64,000 nt of DNA from Nocardioides sp. JS614 (GCF_000015265.1 NC_008699.1:3906001-3970000), one strand, 5' to 3'. Positions 18,418-27,844 are shown, counted from the first letter of the stretch. Made by a program: numbers and translations. The notes: a model not told the origin generated them from the sequence alone.

Positions 18418-18436
18418 TATTGACACATTTTCAATA
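18418..18436. promoter_or_regulatory. Inverted repeat, probable TetR operator
   Basis: TATTGACACATTTTCAATA has perfect 6-bp arms (TATTGA/TCAATA) around a 7-bp AT-rich centre. It lies between the divergent TetR and monooxygenase starts, overlaps a TTGACA that could be a -35 element, and stands out as AT-rich in a GC-rich setting. Confidence 0.6.
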
Positions 18437-18457
18437 ACGCCAGTACGGTCGGCCCCC

Positions 18458-20047
18458 ATGAGCGCACTCCGCACGCCCTCCCCTGTCGAGCGGCCCGGCG
18501 AGCACCACGTCGAGCACCACGTCGAGCACCTGGTCGTCGGCGCCGGCTTCGCCGGGCTGTGCACCGCGATCCGGCTCCAGGAGGACGGCGAGGCCGACTT
18601 CCTCGTGGTCGAGAAGGCGGGCGACGTGGGCGGCACCTGGCGCGACAACACCTACCCCGGCGCGGCCTGCGACGTCCCGAGCCAGCTCTACTCGTTCTCG
18701 TTCGCGCCGAACCCCGACTGGACGATGTCGTTCTCCCCCCAGCCGGAGATCTGGGCCTACCTGCGCCGGGTCGCCCGGGAGTCGGGGACCCTGGACCGCT
18801 TCGCCTTCCACACCCGGCTGGAGCACGCGACCTGGGACGAGGTCGCGCAGCGCTGGCGCAGCCGGCTGGTCGGCCCGGACGGCGAGCGCACGGTCACCTC
18901 GACCACGCTGGTCGTCGGCGCGGGCGGCCTCTCGGAGCCGCGGCTGCCCGAGATCGACGGGATCGAGACCTTCGAGGGCGAGCTCTTCCACTCCGCCCGC
19001 TGGAACCACGACGTCGACCTGAGCGGCAAGCGGGTCGCGGTCGTCGGCACCGGCGCCTCGGCGATCCAGATCGTGCCCGAGCTGCAACGCACCCTGGAGG
19101 CTACGGGCGGGCACCTCGACGTCTACCAGCGCACCGCGCCGTGGGTGATCCCGCGCCACGATCGCCGCTACCCCGCGTGGGAGCGGGCGGCGCTGCGGCA
19201 CGTTCCCGGCCTGCAGCGGCTCTACCGGACGGCCGTCTACTGGGCCCGGGAGACCTACGTCCCCGCCTTCACCATCGAGCCCAAGATCGCGACGCCCGCC
19301 AAGCGGGCGGCCCTGGCCAACATCGAACGCGGCATCGCCGACCCCGAGCTGCGCGCGCAGGTCACCCCGCACTACGAGATCGGCTGCAAGCGGATCCTGA
19401 TCTCCAACACCTACTACCCCGCTCTCGACGCCGACAACGTCGAGCTGGTCACCGACCCGATCGTGAAGGTCACGGGCAGCGCCGTGGTCACCGCCGACGG
19501 GGTCGAGCGGCCGGTCGACGTCCTGGTCGTGGCGACCGGCTTCTACACCACCGAGCTGCCGATCACCGAGCACGTCACCGGGCGCGAGGGCCGCACCCTG
19601 GCCGACGTGTGGCGCAGCTCCGGGATGGCGGCCTACAAGGGCACCACCGTGCCCGGGTTCCCCAACTTCTTCATGCTGGTCGGCCCCAACACCGGTCTCG
19701 GCCACTCGAGCATGGTGTTCGTCATCGAGTCGCAGGTGGAGTACCTCCGTGGCGCCGTCCGCACGATCCGGCGCGGCGGGTACGCCGCGGTCGAGCCGCG
19801 CCAGGAAGCCCACGACGCGTGGAACGGCGACCTCCAGCGGCGGATGCGCCGCACCGTCTGGAGCACCGGCGGGTGCTCGAGCTGGTACCTCGACGAGCAC
19901 GGCCGCAACACCACGCTGTGGCCGAAGTCGACGGTGACCCTGCGCCGCCAGCTCGCCCGCTTCGACACCGACGCCTACCACCTGCGCGCCGCCGCACCCA
20001 CCACCATCCCCCAGCCGTCGCCCCAGGGAGAGGAAGCCCACGCATGA
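18458..20047 (+). CDS. Baeyer-Villiger flavin monooxygenase
   Basis: FAD/NADPH-dependent monooxygenase of 529 residues. The first Rossmann motif is VVGAGFAGLCTAIRL, the Baeyer-Villiger fingerprint FxGxxxHxxxW appears as FEGELFHSARW, and the second Rossmann motif is VAVVGTGASAIQI. Such enzymes insert oxygen beside a ketone to give an ester or lactone. ATG 18458 is the start; upstream open sequence lies inside the divergent TetR gene. The first residues contain a small tandem repeat (EHHVEHHVEH). It is coupled by ATGA to the SDR, suggesting oxidation of an alcohol to ketone, then ester formation. Target could be a steroid or alicyclic ketone. Confidence 0.93.
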   Translation: MSALRTPSPVERPGEHHVEHHVEHLVVGAGFAGLCTAIRLQEDGEADFLVVEKAGDVGGTWRDNTYPGAACDVPSQLYSFSFAPNPDWTMSFSPQPEIWAYLRRVARESGTLDRFAFHTRLEHATWDEVAQRWRSRLVGPDGERTVTSTTLVVGAGGLSEPRLPEIDGIETFEGELFHSARWNHDVDLSGKRVAVVGTGASAIQIVPELQRTLEATGGHLDVYQRTAPWVIPRHDRRYPAWERAALRHVPGLQRLYRTAVYWARETYVPAFTIEPKIATPAKRAALANIERGIADPELRAQVTPHYEIGCKRILISNTYYPALDADNVELVTDPIVKVTGSAVVTADGVERPVDVLVVATGFYTTELPITEHVTGREGRTLADVWRSSGMAAYKGTTVPGFPNFFMLVGPNTGLGHSSMVFVIESQVEYLRGAVRTIRRGGYAAVEPRQEAHDAWNGDLQRRMRRTVWSTGGCSSWYLDEHGRNTTLWPKSTVTLRRQLARFDTDAYHLRAAAPTTIPQPSPQGEEAHA

Positions 20048-20886
20048 GGACGCTCGACGACAAGGTCTGCGTGGTCACCGGCGCCGGCTCCGGCATCGGC
20101 CGCGCACTGGCCCTCAACCTCGCCGGTCGGGGTGCCCGACTGGCCCTGAGCGACGTCGACGACATCGGGCTGGCCGCCACCGTGGACCAGGTCCGGGCGG
20201 CCGGGGGCCGCGAGGTCCGCTCGGACCACCTCGACGTGGCGGACCGGGACGCGTTCGCGTCGTACGCCGCCGACGTCGCCGGCCACTTCGGTCGCGTCAA
20301 CGTCGCGATCAACAACGCAGGGGTGGCGCTCGCCGGCAACTTCGAGGACCTCGAGTACCCCGACATGGACTGGATCATCGGGGTCAACTTCTGGGGCGTC
20401 GTGCACGGCACCAAGGAGTTCCTGCCGCACCTGATCGCCTCCGGCGACGGCCACCTGGTCAACATCTCCTCGCTCTTCGGGCTGGTCTCGATGCCCGGTC
20501 AGAGCATGTACAACGCCTCGAAGTACGCCGTGCGCGGCATGTCCGAGGCGGTGCGCGAGGAGATGCTGATCGCGGGCCACCCGGTCGGCGTCACGGTCGT
20601 GCACCCCGGCGGCATCAAGACCGCGATCGCCCGCAACGCCCGCGTCTCGTCTCGTGAGGACAAGGAGAAGACGGCCAGGCTCTTCGACGAGAAGCTCGCG
20701 AAGATGACACCCGAGCGGGCCGCGGAGATCATCGTCCGCGGCATCCTGCACAACCGCGCCCGGGTGCTGGTCGGACTCGACGCCCACGCCGTGCACCACC
20801 TCGCCAAGCTGACCGGGTCGCGCTACCAGGACATCCTGGCCAAGGCCGCCGGCCGGGTGCTGCCCGACCAGACGACCGCGGTCTGA
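20044..20886 (+). CDS. Short-chain dehydrogenase/reductase, 280 aa
   Basis: Classical SDR with cofactor motif VTGAGSGIGRALAL, NNAG near residue 93, Ser in NISSLFG and catalytic YNASK near 157. The C-terminal extension (from RVSSREDKEKTARLF) is longer than in FabG and resembles SDRs found beside flavin monooxygenases. The four-base overlap with the monooxygenase points to joint action on one substrate, probably alcohol to ketone. Confidence 0.91.
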   Translation: MRTLDDKVCVVTGAGSGIGRALALNLAGRGARLALSDVDDIGLAATVDQVRAAGGREVRSDHLDVADRDAFASYAADVAGHFGRVNVAINNAGVALAGNFEDLEYPDMDWIIGVNFWGVVHGTKEFLPHLIASGDGHLVNISSLFGLVSMPGQSMYNASKYAVRGMSEAVREEMLIAGHPVGVTVVHPGGIKTAIARNARVSSREDKEKTARLFDEKLAKMTPERAAEIIVRGILHNRARVLVGLDAHAVHHLAKLTGSRYQDILAKAAGRVLPDQTTAV

Positions 20887-20895
20887 CGCGACCGG

Positions 20896-22257
20896 CTACT
20901 CGTCCCGGTCCTTGGCCCCGCGACGGGCGCGCCGGGAGGTGCGGGTGCGCAGCGGGCCGACCAGCCGCGGCCCGGCCAACCGGCTCTCCAGACGGTGCGC
21001 CTCGCGCTTGAGCGGCTGGGCGACGTACTCGCCGAGGATCACGCCCGAGGCGAGGGCGATCGCCACGGACGCAGCGGTGATGATCGCGAGCAGCCCGTCC
21101 GAGGTCTGCCCGCCGCCCTCGGTGAGCAGGCTCAGGCCCCGGTAGATCGACAGGCCGGGCAGCATCGGGACGATCGCCGGGACGACGACGACCAGCGGTG
21201 GCACCCGCATCCGGCCGGCGACGGTGTAGCTGACCAGGCCGACGAAGAACGCTGCCAGCGCGGTCGGCCAGGTCCGCCCGAGGCCGCCCAGGGCACCGGA
21301 GCCCGAGATGACGATCGCCACGGCCGCGACCGCACCGATCGGCAGGAGCGAACGGCGGGGGGCGTACGACGCGAACGCGAACGCGGAGCCGCAGATCGCC
21401 GCGCCGAGCGCCATCACGGAGAGGGTCTTGAGGTCGGCGGCCGCCCCGGGGTCCAGGCGCCCCACGTCGACACCGAGGACCTCGGCGAGGGTCAGGCCGC
21501 CGCTCACGCCGGCGATGATCCCGGCGGTCGCCAGCAGCGCCTCGGTGAGCCGCGCCCCGGCGGTGACGTAGAACCCCGACAGCGCGTCGTGCAGCGCACC
21601 CATGAACCCGATGCCGGCGAGCAGCATGATGATGTTCGCGGTGACCGCGACCGAGGGGTCGAGGTCTCCGGGCAGGGCGACGGCGGCCAGCACGGCGATG
21701 ATCGTCGCGACGCCGCCACCGGCCACCTGCTGGTAGAAGAACGGCAGCCGGCGCCGGGCCATCAGCAGCTGCAGCCGGTCGATGCACGCCGCGGCGACGA
21801 ACGCGACCGCCACGATCACCGGGCCGCCGCCCAGCTGCAGGCCGACCCCCGCGCACATCGCGCCCCAGCCGAGCGTCACCGCCCAGCGTGGCGTCAGGTG
21901 CCCCGACGAGACGATCCGGGCCAGGCGGCTGCGCGCCTCCTTGAGGTCGACCTCGCCGCGGAGCACGTCGCGCACCAGGTGGTCGACCAGGGTCAGGTCC
22001 TCGTAGTCGATGTCGCGCTGCTTCACGTGGCGCAGCAGCACCGCCGCCGGCTCCTCGGGGTCGCGCTGGTAGCTCATCGACAGCGAGGTGAAGGTGATGT
22101 CGATCTCCGGGTGCCGCACGCCCAGGTGCCAGGCCAGCGACTGCATGGTGGCGGTCACGTCGGCGGCACCGGCTCCCGAGGAGAGCAGCAGCTCGCCGAC
22201 CCGCAGACAGAAGTCCAGGGTCAGGTTCAGCTGGCGCGCCTCCGGCATGGGCGCCAT
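20896..22257 (-). CDS. Threonine/serine exporter-family membrane protein (ThrE-like)
   Basis: Integral membrane protein with the two-part ThrE organisation. A cytoplasmic N-terminal domain of about 140 residues (FCLRVGELLLSSGAGAADVTATM, then VDLKEARSRLARI) is followed by about ten membrane helices, ending with GLSLLTEGGGQTSDGLLAIITAASVAIALASGVILGEYVAQPLKRE split over the last helices. The family exports Thr and Ser in Corynebacterium. ATG 22257 is chosen because the upstream GTG 22317 would overlap the divergent DUF402 gene. It is convergent with the SDR gene, nine bases apart. Confidence 0.85.
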   Translation of the reverse strand: MAPMPEARQLNLTLDFCLRVGELLLSSGAGAADVTATMQSLAWHLGVRHPEIDITFTSLSMSYQRDPEEPAAVLLRHVKQRDIDYEDLTLVDHLVRDVLRGEVDLKEARSRLARIVSSGHLTPRWAVTLGWGAMCAGVGLQLGGGPVIVAVAFVAAACIDRLQLLMARRRLPFFYQQVAGGGVATIIAVLAAVALPGDLDPSVAVTANIIMLLAGIGFMGALHDALSGFYVTAGARLTEALLATAGIIAGVSGGLTLAEVLGVDVGRLDPGAAADLKTLSVMALGAAICGSAFAFASYAPRRSLLPIGAVAAVAIVISGSGALGGLGRTWPTALAAFFVGLVSYTVAGRMRVPPLVVVVPAIVPMLPGLSIYRGLSLLTEGGGQTSDGLLAIITAASVAIALASGVILGEYVAQPLKREAHRLESRLAGPRLVGPLRTRTSRRARRGAKDRDE

Positions 22258-22286
22258 CGTGGCAGCCCGACTGGTAGACAGGCCAC

Positions 22287-22850
22287 GTGACCTCGGTTGC
22301 GCGCCCGGACCTGCCACCCCGCCCCGGCGACCGCGTGCGCGTCGTCATGACCAAGTGGCGCGACGGGCGGCACTGGGAGTTCGAGGCCGACTACCTCGGC
22401 CGGGACCAGCACGGCGACTGGCTCGGGATCCTCGCCGGCACCCCGATGGCGCGCCCGGGCGCGACGTACGTCGCCCCCACCGACCAGGTCGGCCTGGTGC
22501 CGGCGCCCGGTCCGGACACCGGGCGCGGGTGGCTGGCGACGTTCCACGCCGTGGGCGGCCCGGTGCGGGTGTACGTCGACGTCACCACCCCACCGGTGTG
22601 GGACGGTCCGGTGGTCCGCGCCGTGGACCTCGACCTGGACGTGGTGCGCGGCAACAGCGGCCGGGTGTGGGTCGACGACGAGGACGAGTTCGCCGACCAC
22701 CGGGTCCGGCTCGGCTACCCCGACGAGCTGGTCCGGGCGGCCCTCGCCTCGTGCGAGCTGGTGCGCGCCGCGATCGAGACCGCGGCGGCGCCGTACGACG
22801 GCACGGCTGAGGCGTGGCTCACCCTGGTGGGCGCTCGGCGCGGACCCTGA
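22287..22850 (+). CDS. DUF402-family protein, 187 aa
   Basis: Cytoplasmic protein of the DUF402 (FomD-like) fold. It shows the family's central YVDVTTPPVWDGPVVRAVDLDLDVV stretch, here read around residues 95-120, and an acidic VWVDDEDEF loop that in characterised members binds divalent metal for nucleotide-ester hydrolysis. The physiological substrate is unknown. It is divergent from the ThrE-like gene with 29 bases between starts and is followed after 19 bases by the GCS2-family gene. Confidence 0.82.
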   Translation: MTSVARPDLPPRPGDRVRVVMTKWRDGRHWEFEADYLGRDQHGDWLGILAGTPMARPGATYVAPTDQVGLVPAPGPDTGRGWLATFHAVGGPVRVYVDVTTPPVWDGPVVRAVDLDLDVVRGNSGRVWVDDEDEFADHRVRLGYPDELVRAALASCELVRAAIETAAAPYDGTAEAWLTLVGARRGP

Positions 22851-22869
22851 GCTGTGGAACGCTGGAGCG

Positions 22870-24000
22870 ATGCGGATCGACTTCCACGCCTCACCCGAGC
22901 CCACGCTCGGCGTGGAGTGGGAGTTCGCGCTCGTCGACCGGCGCACCCGTGACCTGCGCAACGACGCCACCCACCTGTTCGCTCGGGCCAAGCCCCGGTT
23001 GCCCGACCCCGACAAGCTGCACAAGGAGCTGCTGCGCAACACCGTCGAGGTCGTGAGCGGGGTGTGCCACACCGTCGGCGAGGCGATGGCCGACCTGCGC
23101 CGGACCCTCGAGGTGGTGGTCCCGGCGGGTGACGACCTGGACCTGGACCTGTACGGCGGCGGCACCCACCCGTTCGCGTCCTGGACCGTGCAGCAGCTCT
23201 CCGAGGGGCACCGCTACGAGGAGCTGATCAACCGCACCCAGTGGTGGGGCCGGCAGATGCTGATCTGGGGCGTGCACGTGCACGTCGGGATGCCCGAGCG
23301 CGACCGGGTGATGGCGGTGCTGTCGTCGCTGCTCAACTTCCACCCCCACCTGCAGGCGCTGTCCGCCTCCTCGCCGATCTGGTCCGGCATCGACACCGGC
23401 TACGCCTCCAACCGGGCGCTGATGTTCCAGCAGTTGCCGACCGCGGGCCTGCCGTTCCAGTTCGAGCGCTGGTCGGAGTTCGAGGCGTTCGTCGGCGACG
23501 AGCTGGTGACCGGCGTGATCGAGGAGCTCTCGGAGGTGCGCTGGGACGTCCGGCCCGCACCGCGCATCGGCACCCTCGAGAACCGGATCTGCGACGGCGT
23601 CCCCGACCTCGCCGACCTGTCCTCGCTGGTCGCGCTCATGCACTGCCTGGTCGTCGACCTCGACACCCGGGCCGCGGCAGGCGAGACGCTGCCGACGATG
23701 CCGCCCTGGCACGTCCAGGAGAACAAGTGGCGCGCGGCCCGCTACGGCCTGGACGCGATCGTGATCACCGACGCCGAGTCCAACGAGCGGCTGGTCACCG
23801 AGGACCTGGCCGACCACCTGGAGCGGCTCGCGCCGGTCGCCGACCGGCTCGGCTGCAGCGAGGAGCTCGCCCAGGTGGCGCAGATCCCGGTGCGCGGCGC
23901 GTCGTACCAGCGCCAGCGCGCGGTCGCCGAGCGCACCGGCGGCGACCTGGTCGCCGTGGTCGACTCGGTCGTCCGCGAGCTGCGCGCCGGCCTGGGCTGA
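22870..24000 (+). CDS. Carboxylate-amine ligase, GCS2 family (YbdK-like)
   Basis: ATP-dependent ligase of 376 residues related to glutamate-cysteine ligase. Family marks include the N-terminal TLGVEWEFALVD (metal/ATP-binding Glu residues), GGGTHPFASW, WGVHVHVGM and ENKWRAARYGLDA near residue 280. In characterised members it joins glutamate to cysteine or another amine. In a mycothiol-using lineage the true substrate is unclear. The gene ends just before a 52-bp hairpin. Confidence 0.87.
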   Translation: MRIDFHASPEPTLGVEWEFALVDRRTRDLRNDATHLFARAKPRLPDPDKLHKELLRNTVEVVSGVCHTVGEAMADLRRTLEVVVPAGDDLDLDLYGGGTHPFASWTVQQLSEGHRYEELINRTQWWGRQMLIWGVHVHVGMPERDRVMAVLSSLLNFHPHLQALSASSPIWSGIDTGYASNRALMFQQLPTAGLPFQFERWSEFEAFVGDELVTGVIEELSEVRWDVRPAPRIGTLENRICDGVPDLADLSSLVALMHCLVVDLDTRAAAGETLPTMPPWHVQENKWRAARYGLDAIVITDAESNERLVTEDLADHLERLAPVADRLGCSEELAQVAQIPVRGASYQRQRAVAERTGGDLVAVVDSVVRELRAGLG

Positions 24001-24015
24001 GGCGCCCGGAACTTT

Positions 24016-24067
24016 CGGGTCGTGTGCCTGAGGACGCGCCATGGCGCGTTCTCAGGCACACGACCCG
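24016..24067. terminator. 52-bp near-perfect palindrome between convergent genes
   Basis: Starting CGGGTCGTGTGCCTGAG and ending with its reverse complement, this palindrome has a single mismatched pair and a CCATGG centre. It lies between the GCS2-family stop (24000) and the dinB stop (24069), so it can act as terminator for both. There is no downstream T-run, which is common for actinobacterial terminators. Confidence 0.75.
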
Positions 24068-24068
24068 T

Positions 24069-25157
24069 TCAGCGCAGCGGTCCTTCGGGCGGGTCGACCA
24101 TCTCGAGGCGCACGCCGAGCAGGCGGACGGGTCGGCCGCGCTCCACGCGCTCCAGCAACGAGACGGCGGCGTCCTCCAGCACGGCCGGATCGTTGCTCGG
24201 CTCGGGCAGGGTGAGGCTGCGGCTGACCGTGCTGAACGGCCGGTAGCGGACCTTGATCCCCACCCGCGCGGCCGGACGCCCCTCGCGGTCGATGTCGTCG
24301 ACCACCCTCCGGGTCAGCGCCCGGACCTCCTCGGTGACCCGGTCCCAGTCCTCGAGGTCCTCCTGGTAGGTCTCCTCCCGCCCGTGTGCCCGCGGCACCC
24401 ACGGCGTCGCGTCGACGGGGCTGGTGTCGACCCCGCGGCCGAGCCGGTGGAACCACGGGCCCATCGTCGGCCCGAGCTCGGCGGCGAGGACGCGGGCGTC
24501 GGATCGGGCCAGCTGCTCCACGGTGTCGATGCCGAGCGCGGACAGCTTCTTCGCGGTCCGGGCGCCGATGCCCCAGAGCGCGGTCGTCGGCCGCTCCCCC
24601 ATCACCGGGAACCAGTCCGCCTCGGTCAGCTGCCACACCCCGCGGGGCTTGCCGAAGTCGGTGGCGATCTTCGCGCGCAGCTTGTTGTCGCCGATCCCGA
24701 CCGAGCAGTGCAGTCGGGTCTCGGCGAGCACCTCGGCGCGCAGGTGCTCGGCGAACTCCCGGGGGTTGCCGAGCTCGCCGTGGTCCTCGCCCGCCGCCAG
24801 GAACGCCTCGTCCCAGCCGAGCACCTCGAGCACGACCGGTACGCCGCCCCACTCCAGGCCGCGCAGCGTCGTCATCACCTGCGCCGAGGCGGCGTCGTAC
24901 GCCTCCTTGTCGACCGGCAGGAAGACCGCGTCGGGGCACTTGCGGGCCGCGACCCGCAACGGCATGCCGGACCCGACCCCGAACGCCCGCGCCTCGTACG
25001 ACGCGGTCGCGACCACCCCACGCTCGGTCGGATCGCCACGGCCGCCGACGACCACCGGGCGGCCAGCCAGCTCCGGCCGGCGCAGCACCTCGACCGCGGC
25101 GATGAACTGGTCCAGGTCGACGTGCAGCACCCAGCCCGGTGCGGTCCGGCCGCTCAT
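24069..25157 (-). CDS. dinB: DNA polymerase IV (DinB family)
   Basis: Y-family translesion polymerase, 362 aa. The N-terminal catalytic motif is LHVDLDQFIAAVEVLRRPEL with VVGGRGDPTERGVVATASYEAR after it. The second catalytic segment reads VLGWDEAFLAAG in place of the more common SIDEAFLD, but the catalytic Asp-Glu pair is kept. Thumb and little-finger domains follow (WGIGARTAKKLSALGI). No beta-clamp motif could be confirmed. Its start overlaps the FUSC gene stop by four bases. Confidence 0.92.
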   Translation of the reverse strand: MSGRTAPGWVLHVDLDQFIAAVEVLRRPELAGRPVVVGGRGDPTERGVVATASYEARAFGVGSGMPLRVAARKCPDAVFLPVDKEAYDAASAQVMTTLRGLEWGGVPVVLEVLGWDEAFLAAGEDHGELGNPREFAEHLRAEVLAETRLHCSVGIGDNKLRAKIATDFGKPRGVWQLTEADWFPVMGERPTTALWGIGARTAKKLSALGIDTVEQLARSDARVLAAELGPTMGPWFHRLGRGVDTSPVDATPWVPRAHGREETYQEDLEDWDRVTEEVRALTRRVVDDIDREGRPAARVGIKVRYRPFSTVSRSLTLPEPSNDPAVLEDAAVSLLERVERGRPVRLLGVRLEMVDPPEGPLR

Positions 25158-26254
25158 CGCGGTGGCGGGGGCAGGGCCTCGGTCGACTCCATCTGGTCGA
25201 GCCCGGTGACCATCAGGAGGTCCGCGACGACCGCCCGCAGCTGGGCCAGGATCGCCTCGGCGGTGAGCAGGTCGGTGCGCTCCACCTGCCCGGTGGCCTC
25301 GCCCACCACGAGCAGGACGCCTCGGGCAGCGGCCGCCATCCGGTTCGCGGCCAGCTCGTCGGCAACCCGGTCGGCCGCGTCGGCGAGGTCGAGGGCGAGC
25401 AGCGAGTAGGACGACGGCACCGGGCGCCGGCGGTACGCCGCGACCGCGGTGTGCCGGACCAGGACGCGGGTGCTGCGCAGCGCCCGGTCGAGCGGGTCGA
25501 CCAGGTCGACCATCTTGCGCAGGTCGCCCTTGTGGCGGATCCGGAACGGCGAGGACTCGACCACGGAGAGGCCTTCGTCGGCGGCGTCCTTGAGCTCGCG
25601 GATCAGGTAGTCGGTCGAGCGGGCGTCGGCGAGCAGGTCGAGCGCCCGGGCCGCCTCCCCGTCGTCCATCACCTCACCGGCCGCCCGCAGCAGGGCTGCG
25701 ATCTTGCGCATCACGACCGCGGCCTGCTCGCGCGGCCGGCGTAGCGGCGCGGCCGGCACCGCGGTGGCCGCGACCAGTGCGACCGCGCCACCCACGACCG
25801 CGTCGGTCCACCGGGTGAACGCCGCCCCCGGGTCCGGGACGAGCGACGCGACCACGATGGACTGCACCGCCGCCTGGGTCACGAACAGCTGGCCGCCGTC
25901 GAGCAGGAAGGCCGCCGCCATCGCGAGCGCGACGATCAGCCCGATCTGCCACCAGCCCGAGCCCAGCCACACCACCAGCAGGTCGGCGAGGAAGACGCCG
26001 ACGGCCACACCGATGGTGACCTCGGCGACCCGGCGCAGCCGCTGGCCGTAGGAGGTGCCGAGGGCGACCACGGCGGCCACCGGGGCGAAGAACGGGGTGG
26101 GATGGCCCAGGACGTCGGCCGCGATCAACCAGGCGACCGCGGCGGCGAGCGCACACTGCGCGATCTGGAAGGACTTGGCCTGCAGCCGGCGGATCCGAGC
26201 CCGGACCGAGGTCCGGCTCCGGTCCCACATCCGGTCCAGCGGCCCCGCCTCCAT
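25154..26254 (-). CDS. FUSC-family membrane protein
   Basis: 366-residue protein with about six N-terminal membrane helices (QIAQCALAAAVAWLIAADVL, FFAPVAAVVALG, VTIGVAVGVFLADLLVVWLG and so on to about residue 170). A cytoplasmic helical domain of about 190 residues follows. This layout matches the FUSC/aromatic-acid-exporter group, which includes AaeB and YccS. The transported compound is unknown. Coupling to dinB by ATGA looks like simple operon packing. Confidence 0.82.
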   Translation of the reverse strand: MEAGPLDRMWDRSRTSVRARIRRLQAKSFQIAQCALAAAVAWLIAADVLGHPTPFFAPVAAVVALGTSYGQRLRRVAEVTIGVAVGVFLADLLVVWLGSGWWQIGLIVALAMAAAFLLDGGQLFVTQAAVQSIVVASLVPDPGAAFTRWTDAVVGGAVALVAATAVPAAPLRRPREQAAVVMRKIAALLRAAGEVMDDGEAARALDLLADARSTDYLIRELKDAADEGLSVVESSPFRIRHKGDLRKMVDLVDPLDRALRSTRVLVRHTAVAAYRRRPVPSSYSLLALDLADAADRVADELAANRMAAAARGVLLVVGEATGQVERTDLLTAEAILAQLRAVVADLLMVTGLDQMESTEALPPPPR

Positions 26255-26413
26255 GCCCGGGATCCTGCCACGCGCCCCCGATCAACCGGTGCCGGGACAT
26301 CGGGCTCCGATGAGTCCCGCAGCCATCGCGCCGGCCGTGACCAGAGCTTCGGATCGCCAGCTCCAGGACCGTCGGGACGGTTCACCGGCCGGACCCGTGG
26401 GTACCGCCCCAGG

Positions 26414-27763
26414 GTGGACAAGGGAGACCTCCTCGGCGGCCGGTACCGGCTGACCGAGCGGATCGGCGCGGGCGGGATGGGGACCGTCTACCGCGCGCAC
26501 GACACCCGGCTGGACCGGACCGTGGCGATCAAGACCCTGCACGAGGGCCGCGACGTCGACGACGTCACCCGGTCCCGGCTGCGCGCCGAGGCACAGCTCG
26601 CGGGCACGCTGCGCCATCCCGGTGTCGTGCAGGTCTTCGACTACGGCGAGGAGGCCGGCGCGACCGGCCCGACGCCGTACGTCGTGATGGAGCTGGTCGA
26701 GGGCACCCCGCTCTCCCAGGTCCTCCGCGCGCGGGGGCCGCTCCCGACCGAGGAGGCGGCCGCCCTGGTGGGTGACGTGGCCCGCGCCCTCGAGGCGGCG
26801 CACGCGGCGGGCATCGTGCACCGCGACCTCAAGCCGTCCAACATCCTGGTCACGCCCGAGGGCCGCGCGGTGCTCCTCGACTTCGGCGTCGCCCGCTCGG
26901 ACTCCATGGAGCCGCTCACCGAGACCGGCCTGATCATCGGCAGCGCCGACTACCTCAGTCCCGAGCAGGTGCGCGGCCAGCGAGCGACCCCCGCGTCGGA
27001 CGTGTTCGGTCTCGGGGTGGTCGCGCACCAGAGCCTGAGCGCCGCCTCGCCCTTCCACCGCGACACCCAGGCGGCGACGGTGCTCGCCCGCCTGCACGAG
27101 GACGCCCCCGAGCTGCCGGCATCGGTGCCCGCCCCGCTGCGCCGGCTGGTCGCCTCGATGCTCGCGCGCGAGCCCGACGACCGACCCTCGGCCGCCGACG
27201 TGGCCGACCGCGCGGCAACCGCCCATCGGAGTGGGCCGGTGCTGCCGCCGCCGCTGCCCACGCCGCCGTCGGCGCCGCGGTCGAGGTGGAATCGGCAACG
27301 CCTGCTGGCGATCGCCGCGGCCGCCGTCGTACTGGCAAGCAGCCTCGGCCTGTTGGCCCTGCAGCGCCGCGACGTGCCGCCGGCCGGAGCGTCCGAGCTC
27401 GAGGTCCCCGCAGTCGTGGGCAAGCGGGCAGAGCGTGCCGTCCGGATCCTCGAGCATGCCGGTTTCGAGGCCATCCTCGAGGACACCACGGGCGGCGTCC
27501 CGGGCCAGGTGGTCAGGCAGTCACCGGAGCCGGGCCCGTACGACGGCGCCGCGACCGTCACGCTGTGGGTGGTCGTCGTGCCCACCTCGGCCGTGCCCCC
27601 GTCGCCGATGCCGACGCCGGCGACCCGTCCGCAGCCCCACGAGAAGCCGACCGCGATCCGGCAGAACCCGAAGGAGCACGGCCCCGGATCCGCCCAGGGC
27701 CAGGGGTGGGAGAACGGGCACGGCAAGGGGCCGCACGAGGAGCCGGGGAAGAAGCACGACTGA
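26414..27763 (+). CDS. PASTA-domain serine/threonine protein kinase
   Basis: Membrane Ser/Thr kinase, 449 aa from GTG 26414. The kinase domain (about 10-270) shows the Gly loop IGAGGMGTVYRA, the Lys in VAIKTL, catalytic HRDLKPSNIL and DFGVARS. After a Pro-rich linker, a membrane helix (about 297-316, LLAIAAAAVVLASSLGLLAL) leads to one extracytoplasmic PASTA domain (about 329-392, starting VPAVVGKRAERAV). PknB-type kinases that sense muropeptides have several PASTA repeats; this one has a single copy. The tail is rich in Pro, Gly, His and Lys. Confidence 0.93.
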   Translation: MDKGDLLGGRYRLTERIGAGGMGTVYRAHDTRLDRTVAIKTLHEGRDVDDVTRSRLRAEAQLAGTLRHPGVVQVFDYGEEAGATGPTPYVVMELVEGTPLSQVLRARGPLPTEEAAALVGDVARALEAAHAAGIVHRDLKPSNILVTPEGRAVLLDFGVARSDSMEPLTETGLIIGSADYLSPEQVRGQRATPASDVFGLGVVAHQSLSAASPFHRDTQAATVLARLHEDAPELPASVPAPLRRLVASMLAREPDDRPSAADVADRAATAHRSGPVLPPPLPTPPSAPRSRWNRQRLLAIAAAAVVLASSLGLLALQRRDVPPAGASELEVPAVVGKRAERAVRILEHAGFEAILEDTTGGVPGQVVRQSPEPGPYDGAATVTLWVVVVPTSAVPPSPMPTPATRPQPHEKPTAIRQNPKEHGPGSAQGQGWENGHGKGPHEEPGKKHD

Positions 27764-27844
27764 GCGACGCCCCTTGTGGCGGCCGGCGTGACCGGACATA
27801 GTCGGACGCCACGACAACGGCGACACAACGAGTGGGGGACGCGC

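Noticed and set aside
18095..18457. Upstream extension of the Baeyer-Villiger monooxygenase frame
   Set aside because: It is antisense to the TetR gene and contains the operator; ATG 18458 gives the normal N-terminus for the family.
12742..20886. A complete steroid-degradation gene cluster
   Set aside because: Only a KstD-like gene, a Baeyer-Villiger enzyme and an SDR are present. Ring-cleavage genes (kshA, hsaA-D) are absent, and a two-component system separates the parts.
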